64,000 nucleotides of DNA, from the NCBI GenBank assembly GCA_024696005.1, contig JAILHF010000022.1:1-64000 (forward strand). Direction: 5' to 3'. The stretch is from Lachnospiraceae bacterium. Lineage in GTDB: Bacteria > Bacillota > Clostridia > Lachnospirales > Lachnospiraceae. The notes under the pieces were generated by a model. The model ran no database searches, had not been told where the DNA came from, and saw only the letters and a program-made list of their open reading frames with translations. The translations under genes were made by a program, and so were the position numbers. Positions 60,582 through 64,000 of the stretch are shown here, piece by piece; position 1 is the stretch's first letter, and every line of letters starts with the position of its first letter.

Positions 60582-60610
60582 TTGCGTTAAATGGGGGAAT
60601 ATGGCATAAT
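60582..60610 (+). promoter_or_regulatory. Promoter of the SPFH/zinc-ribbon gene
   Basis: TTGCGT (60582-60587), 17-base spacer, CATAAT (60605-60610), about 60 bases before the ATG. Confidence 0.5.
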
Positions 60611-60668
60611 AACACTCGGGGCAACCCGAAAAAAGTGAAAGCTATTGAACTAGCGAAAGGAGAGGGTT

Positions 60669-62018
60669 ATGGGACTTATTAAGGCAGCAATGGGTGCGAT
60701 CGGCGGAACGCTGGCGGATCAGTGGAAAGAATATTTCTATTGCCCCGCTATCGATTCTCAGTATCTGATGGTGGAGGGCCAGAAGAAGGTTAACGGCCGT
60801 TCCTCCAACACCAAGGGTGAAGAGAACGTGATCACCAACGGATCCATCATCGCAGTAGCGGACGGCCAGTGCATGGTCATCGTGGATCAGGGTAAGATCG
60901 TGGAAGTCAGTGCCGAGCCCGGTGCATTCCAGTATGATAATTCTTCGTCACCTTCCGTTTTTGCAGGTGGTCTGGGCGCAGGTTTTGTGGCAAGCTGCAA
61001 GGATGCCTGGGAGCGTCTGAGCTTCGGCGGTATCGCAGCACGTACCCAGAAGGTATACTTCTTCAACATGCTCGAGATCCTGGACAACAAGTTCGGAACC
61101 GCTCAGCCGATCGAGTTCCGTATCGTGGACTCGAAAGTGAATCTGGATATGGATACGAGCCTTCGCATTCATGGTACCTATTCCTACAAGATCACCGATC
61201 CTTTGCTTTTCTATACCAACGTGTGCGGCAACGCTGAGGGCGCTTATCCCCGCAGCAAGCTTGACAGCACGCTGAAGGCTGAGTTCTCTGCGGCTCTGAT
61301 GACGGTGGTTCCCACGCTCTCCGACCTGGAGCTGCGTCCTAACCAGATCCCGTCCCATACCGAAGAGCTCACCGAGCGCATGAACGCAAAGCTCACCGAG
61401 AAGTGGAGCAAGGGCCGCGGCATCAGCATCGCATCCCTGGCGATCGAGAGCGCTACCATTCCCGAAGAGGACAAGAAGGCTCTGCAGGACTTCCAGAAGA
61501 TGGCAGTCAACAAGGATCCCGGCATGCTCAATGCGGCTTCCGCAGCAGCTTACAACCAGGCACTTGTGGCAGCAGCCAACAACCAGGGCGGTGCCATGAT
61601 GGGCTTCATGGGAATGAACATGATGCAGCAGGCAGCAGGCGGCATGAACCCCGCAGGCTTCGTACAGAACGCTCAGGCAATGCAGCAGCAACAGCAGCAG
61701 GCAGCTCCCCAGCAGGCAGCGGCTCCGGCAGCAGCTCCCGCAGCGGCAGGCTGGACCTGCGAATGCGGTCACAGCGGAAATACCGGCAAGTTCTGCGCAG
61801 AGTGCGGCAAGCCTCAGCCCGCGCAGGAAGCAGGCTGGACCTGCTCTTGCGGCGCAGTGAACAAGGGCAAGTTCTGTGCAGAGTGCGGCAAGCCGAAGCC
61901 CGCAGGCGCACCTCTTTACAAGTGCGACAAGTGCGGATGGGAGCCCGAGGATCCTCACAATCCTCCGAAGTTCTGCCCTCAGTGCGGCGATCCGTTTGAC
62001 GACAGCGATAAGGTATGA
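60669..62018 (+). CDS. SPFH-domain protein with three C-terminal zinc ribbons
   Basis: A 449-residue protein. Residues 1-290 match the SPFH (virion-core-like) group: QWKEYFYCPAIDSQYLMVEG, IRTQKVYFFN-like segment, DTSLRIHGTYSYKITDP. A Met/Gln/Ala-rich linker (about 300-355) follows, then three zinc ribbons of CxC/CxxC pairs, two of them reading KFCAECGKP. No signal peptide or membrane helix. Homologues co-occur with TelA/XpaC proteins and are thought to form membrane-associated scaffolds, but the activity is unproved. The ribbon tail may recruit partners. Confidence 0.82.
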   Translation: MGLIKAAMGAIGGTLADQWKEYFYCPAIDSQYLMVEGQKKVNGRSSNTKGEENVITNGSIIAVADGQCMVIVDQGKIVEVSAEPGAFQYDNSSSPSVFAGGLGAGFVASCKDAWERLSFGGIAARTQKVYFFNMLEILDNKFGTAQPIEFRIVDSKVNLDMDTSLRIHGTYSYKITDPLLFYTNVCGNAEGAYPRSKLDSTLKAEFSAALMTVVPTLSDLELRPNQIPSHTEELTERMNAKLTEKWSKGRGISIASLAIESATIPEEDKKALQDFQKMAVNKDPGMLNAASAAAYNQALVAAANNQGGAMMGFMGMNMMQQAAGGMNPAGFVQNAQAMQQQQQQAAPQQAAAPAAAPAAAGWTCECGHSGNTGKFCAECGKPQPAQEAGWTCSCGAVNKGKFCAECGKPKPAGAPLYKCDKCGWEPEDPHNPPKFCPQCGDPFDDSDKV

Positions 62019-62065
62019 TGAAAAAGGTTTCCGCGCAGCGGAGACCGGAAATATAAGATGTACGC

Positions 62066-62746
62066 ATGAATTATGTAGTTTTTGATCTGGAGTGGAATCA
62101 ACCCCAGGACGGCAAGTCGGCGGATGAACGCCGGCTTGCCTTTGAGATAATAGAGATCGGGGCGGTAAAACTGAATGATGAGCTGCAGATCATCGACCAA
62201 TATGACCAGCTGATACGACCGCAGGTTTATCAGGAGATCAATTGGAGAATACGAAAGATGCTGGATCTGAAGAGGGGAGAACTGTCGTCCGGACGGTTCT
62301 TCCCTCGGGCTGCATCAGAGTTCCTTCGATGGTGCGGGCCGGATCCCGTCTGGTGCACCTGGGGAAGCCAGGATCTTTCCGAGTTGCGCAGAAACATGAA
62401 ATTCTACCGGATGCCCCTCATTTCGGAGGATCCGGTTCCGTATCTGAACATACAAAGGCTCTACGGCATTCATATCGGCAACACCGCGCAGAGCAAGGCG
62501 CTGGCGACGGCCGTGGAGGAACTGGGGCTTACGGAAGATGTCCCCTTTCACAGAGCATACGGAGATGCTTATTACACAGCGAAGGTAATGGGCTGTCTGC
62601 CGCAGGAACTGCTGACAGGGCACATGTCTTACGATAAAGAGCACCCCCCCAAAAAAGACCATCCCCGGAACCGGCGGGGATTTCGCAGGCGCGTCCGCGA
62701 AAACAGGCCGGCGGGACAAGGTCAGACTGAAGGTGGGCAGGTTTGA
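62066..62746 (+). CDS. DEDDh-type 3'-5' exonuclease
   Basis: A 226-residue protein. VVFDLEWNQ (4-12) holds the Asp-x-Glu metal pair, WGSQDLSEL the second Asp, and HRAYGDAYYTA the catalytic His and final Asp. It belongs to the RNase T / DnaQ-like fold, close to the KapD-type stand-alone enzymes. The C-terminal 35 residues are very basic and may hold nucleic acid. Its stop overlaps the TTG start of the next gene. Whether it acts on RNA or DNA is open. Confidence 0.85.
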   Translation: MNYVVFDLEWNQPQDGKSADERRLAFEIIEIGAVKLNDELQIIDQYDQLIRPQVYQEINWRIRKMLDLKRGELSSGRFFPRAASEFLRWCGPDPVWCTWGSQDLSELRRNMKFYRMPLISEDPVPYLNIQRLYGIHIGNTAQSKALATAVEELGLTEDVPFHRAYGDAYYTAKVMGCLPQELLTGHMSYDKEHPPKKDHPRNRRGFRRRVRENRPAGQGQTEGGQV

Positions 62747-64000
62747 CTTATGAGGCAGCATTTGCGATCGCGGCATTACTGATCACATGCCAGATCGTTA
62801 TCAGTTATAACAACCTGAACCGTGTTTCGAATTTTCCGAGCAGGATGTTCCTGGTCATGGTGGTAAATAACGGCTTGACTGCGCTGACCGGCGTGATCCG
62901 CTGGGCTGCGCTCCGGTATCTGGATCCCTGTCCGGGATGGATACCGATGGCCTGCAGCATGCTGTATTTTATCACACATACCCTGGTGATCCTGTTCATC
63001 TTTTTATATATCCTGAGTACGATCAAGGTCTGGCGGGAGCTTTCCTGGTGGGTCAAATGCTTCATCCTGGTCCCCATCTGCATCACCATGCTGGTGATCC
63101 TGACCAATCCCTTCACCCAGGCGATCTTTTACTACTACCCCGACGGCGTTTACCACAGGGGCAGCGGCATCCTGATCATATACGCGAATTTTATCTATTA
63201 TCTGGCCCTGACGGATTTTATCCTGATCTGGTACCGCCGGAGCTTTTCGGCGATGCGCCGGGCCATTTTCCTGCTGATCCTCACGATCGGCACAGGAAGC
63301 GCCATCGTGCAGATGTTCATTCCGGACATTTCCGTCGAAGTCTGTGCCTGCTCGGTCTGCGCGCTGATCCTTTTCCTCTTTGTGCAGAATCCCAAAGAGA
63401 GGATCGATGGCGAGCTGAACGTCCTGAGTTCCCAGGCATTTTCCGAGAGGATCAAATACGACCTGCTCTCGGGCAAGCGTTTTGACATAGTGGGCCTGCT
63501 CTTCCCCGAGCTTTCGGAGATCGAGCACCAGTACGGGGCGGATTCGTCCCTGGCCCTTCTTCACGAGATCGTTTCTTACCTGCAGTCCCTCGGGGAACAC
63601 ACCCGGATCTTTCGGGTGGAGCGCAACTGTCTCGCGCTGCAGATCATCCGTCCCCTTCCCGGCGAAACGGAAGAGGTCATACGTGATATCCGGAGGCGTT
63701 TCGGCGAGAGCTGGGCGGCCGGGGAAAAGGAAGTCACGACCGGGGTGAGGATCCTTCACATGCTCCTGCCCCGCGATACCCGCGATGACCAGCTCCTGAC
63801 CGGCGTGGTGAACCGTTTTGCCAAGACCGGAAAAGAGGAGCGCGTGATGACCACGCTGGACTTCGATCTGGAGTCCATCGGGCGCAGACGCAAGATCAAC
63901 GGGGCCCTGATCAGGGCCATGGAGAACAACAATTTCGAGCTGCGTTACACGCCGGTCTATTCCCAGGCGGTGGAACGCATCATCGCAGCCGAGGTGTCCC
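62743..64000 (+). CDS. EAL-domain membrane protein with degenerate GGDEF (3' end outside window)
   Basis: The frame opens at TTG 62743, overlapping the exonuclease stop (TTGA), with AGGTGGG just upstream, and runs off the window after 419 codons. About seven membrane helices (1-215) form a sensor. Residues about 235-370 are GGDEF-like, but the signature position reads RVERNCLAL, so no diguanylate cyclase activity is expected. From about 390 the EAL fold begins (ALIRAMENNNFELRYTPVYS...AAEVS). It is probably a cyclic-di-GMP phosphodiesterase controlled by a membrane ligand. Confidence 0.8.
   Translation, partial: MTYEAAFAIAALLITCQIVISYNNLNRVSNFPSRMFLVMVVNNGLTALTGVIRWAALRYLDPCPGWIPMACSMLYFITHTLVILFIFLYILSTIKVWRELSWWVKCFILVPICITMLVILTNPFTQAIFYYYPDGVYHRGSGILIIYANFIYYLALTDFILIWYRRSFSAMRRAIFLLILTIGTGSAIVQMFIPDISVEVCACSVCALILFLFVQNPKERIDGELNVLSSQAFSERIKYDLLSGKRFDIVGLLFPELSEIEHQYGADSSLALLHEIVSYLQSLGEHTRIFRVERNCLALQIIRPLPGETEEVIRDIRRRFGESWAAGEKEVTTGVRILHMLLPRDTRDDQLLTGVVNRFAKTGKEERVMTTLDFDLESIGRRRKINGALIRAMENNNFELRYTPVYSQAVERIIAAEVS

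Noticed and set aside
62022-62056. Terminator after the SPFH gene
   Set aside because: GGTTTCCGC can pair with GCGGAGACC, but no T-run follows.

Overview
The window looks like chromosome from a fairly GC-rich member of the Lachnospiraceae (class Clostridia). The grounds are strong AGGAGG-type ribosome sites, TTG and GTG starts, the hprK / rapZ / whiA / Crh-like order of Firmicutes, a clostripain-family peptidase, a TraX-like protein, the acyltransferase - zinc-ribbon membrane protein - esterase triad, and an XpaC / TelA pair. The genus is not resolvable from sequence alone. No rRNA, insertion sequence, prophage or CRISPR array was seen.

Layout. 1-6.9 kb: the end of a GT2 glycosyltransferase, a PucR/CdaR-type regulator, tadA, a three-gene acyltransferase / membrane protein / esterase unit, and a TIR-domain membrane protein. 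6.9-7.5 kb is non-coding and repeat-rich. 7.5-14.3 kb: one tight operon pta-hprK-ROK kinase-murB-membrane protein-rapZ-whiA-Crh-like, joining central carbon control to the cell wall. WhiA lacks most of its N-terminal domain and the HPr-like protein has lost its phosphorylatable histidine. 14.3-15.8 kb: TraX and cyclophilin on the minus strand. 15.9-29.4 kb: a 12-gene surface-glycan operon (glycosyltransferases, two fucosyltransferase-like proteins, CatB-type acetyltransferase, capsule-type GT-B, CapA-like phosphatase, ABC flippase-like exporter, DUF1919, GT-C-like membrane protein). 29.8-32.2 kb (minus): a GT2 and a clostripain-like peptidase. 32.3-34.9 kb: XpaC and TelA.

35.0-46.9 kb is an accessory segment, visibly AT-richer in parts: D-lyxose isomerase, aldo/keto reductase, an ABC-2 exporter with a divergent LysR regulator, a fused DUF3795-like/APH kinase, a lipoprotein, a nucleotidyltransferase, an S66 peptidase, and PadR plus hydrolase. 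It ends at a tRNA-Lys gene. Two inverted arrays of a roughly 75-bp palindromic repeat flank its first 8 kb. 47.2-51.2 kb: two large GT2 proteins. 51.3-55.8 kb: KAP NTPase, parB, DUF4446, serS. 55.9-64 kb: tRNA-Arg inside a cluster of hairpins, DUF3048 lipoprotein, CPA2 antiporter, small lipoprotein, UDP-glucose dehydrogenase (a likely precursor supplier for the glycan genes), SPFH/zinc-ribbon protein, DEDD exonuclease and the start of an EAL-domain membrane protein.

The most unusual content is non-coding. (1) A roughly 75-bp palindromic unit occurs in three tandem arrays (2, 5 and 7 copies); two of the arrays lie between a gene and a diverged second copy of that gene's 3' end. (2) A roughly 220-bp imperfect palindrome occurs in two inverted copies, with internal hairpins whose stems differ in sequence but keep pairing. 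Both look like undescribed repeat or structured-RNA families.
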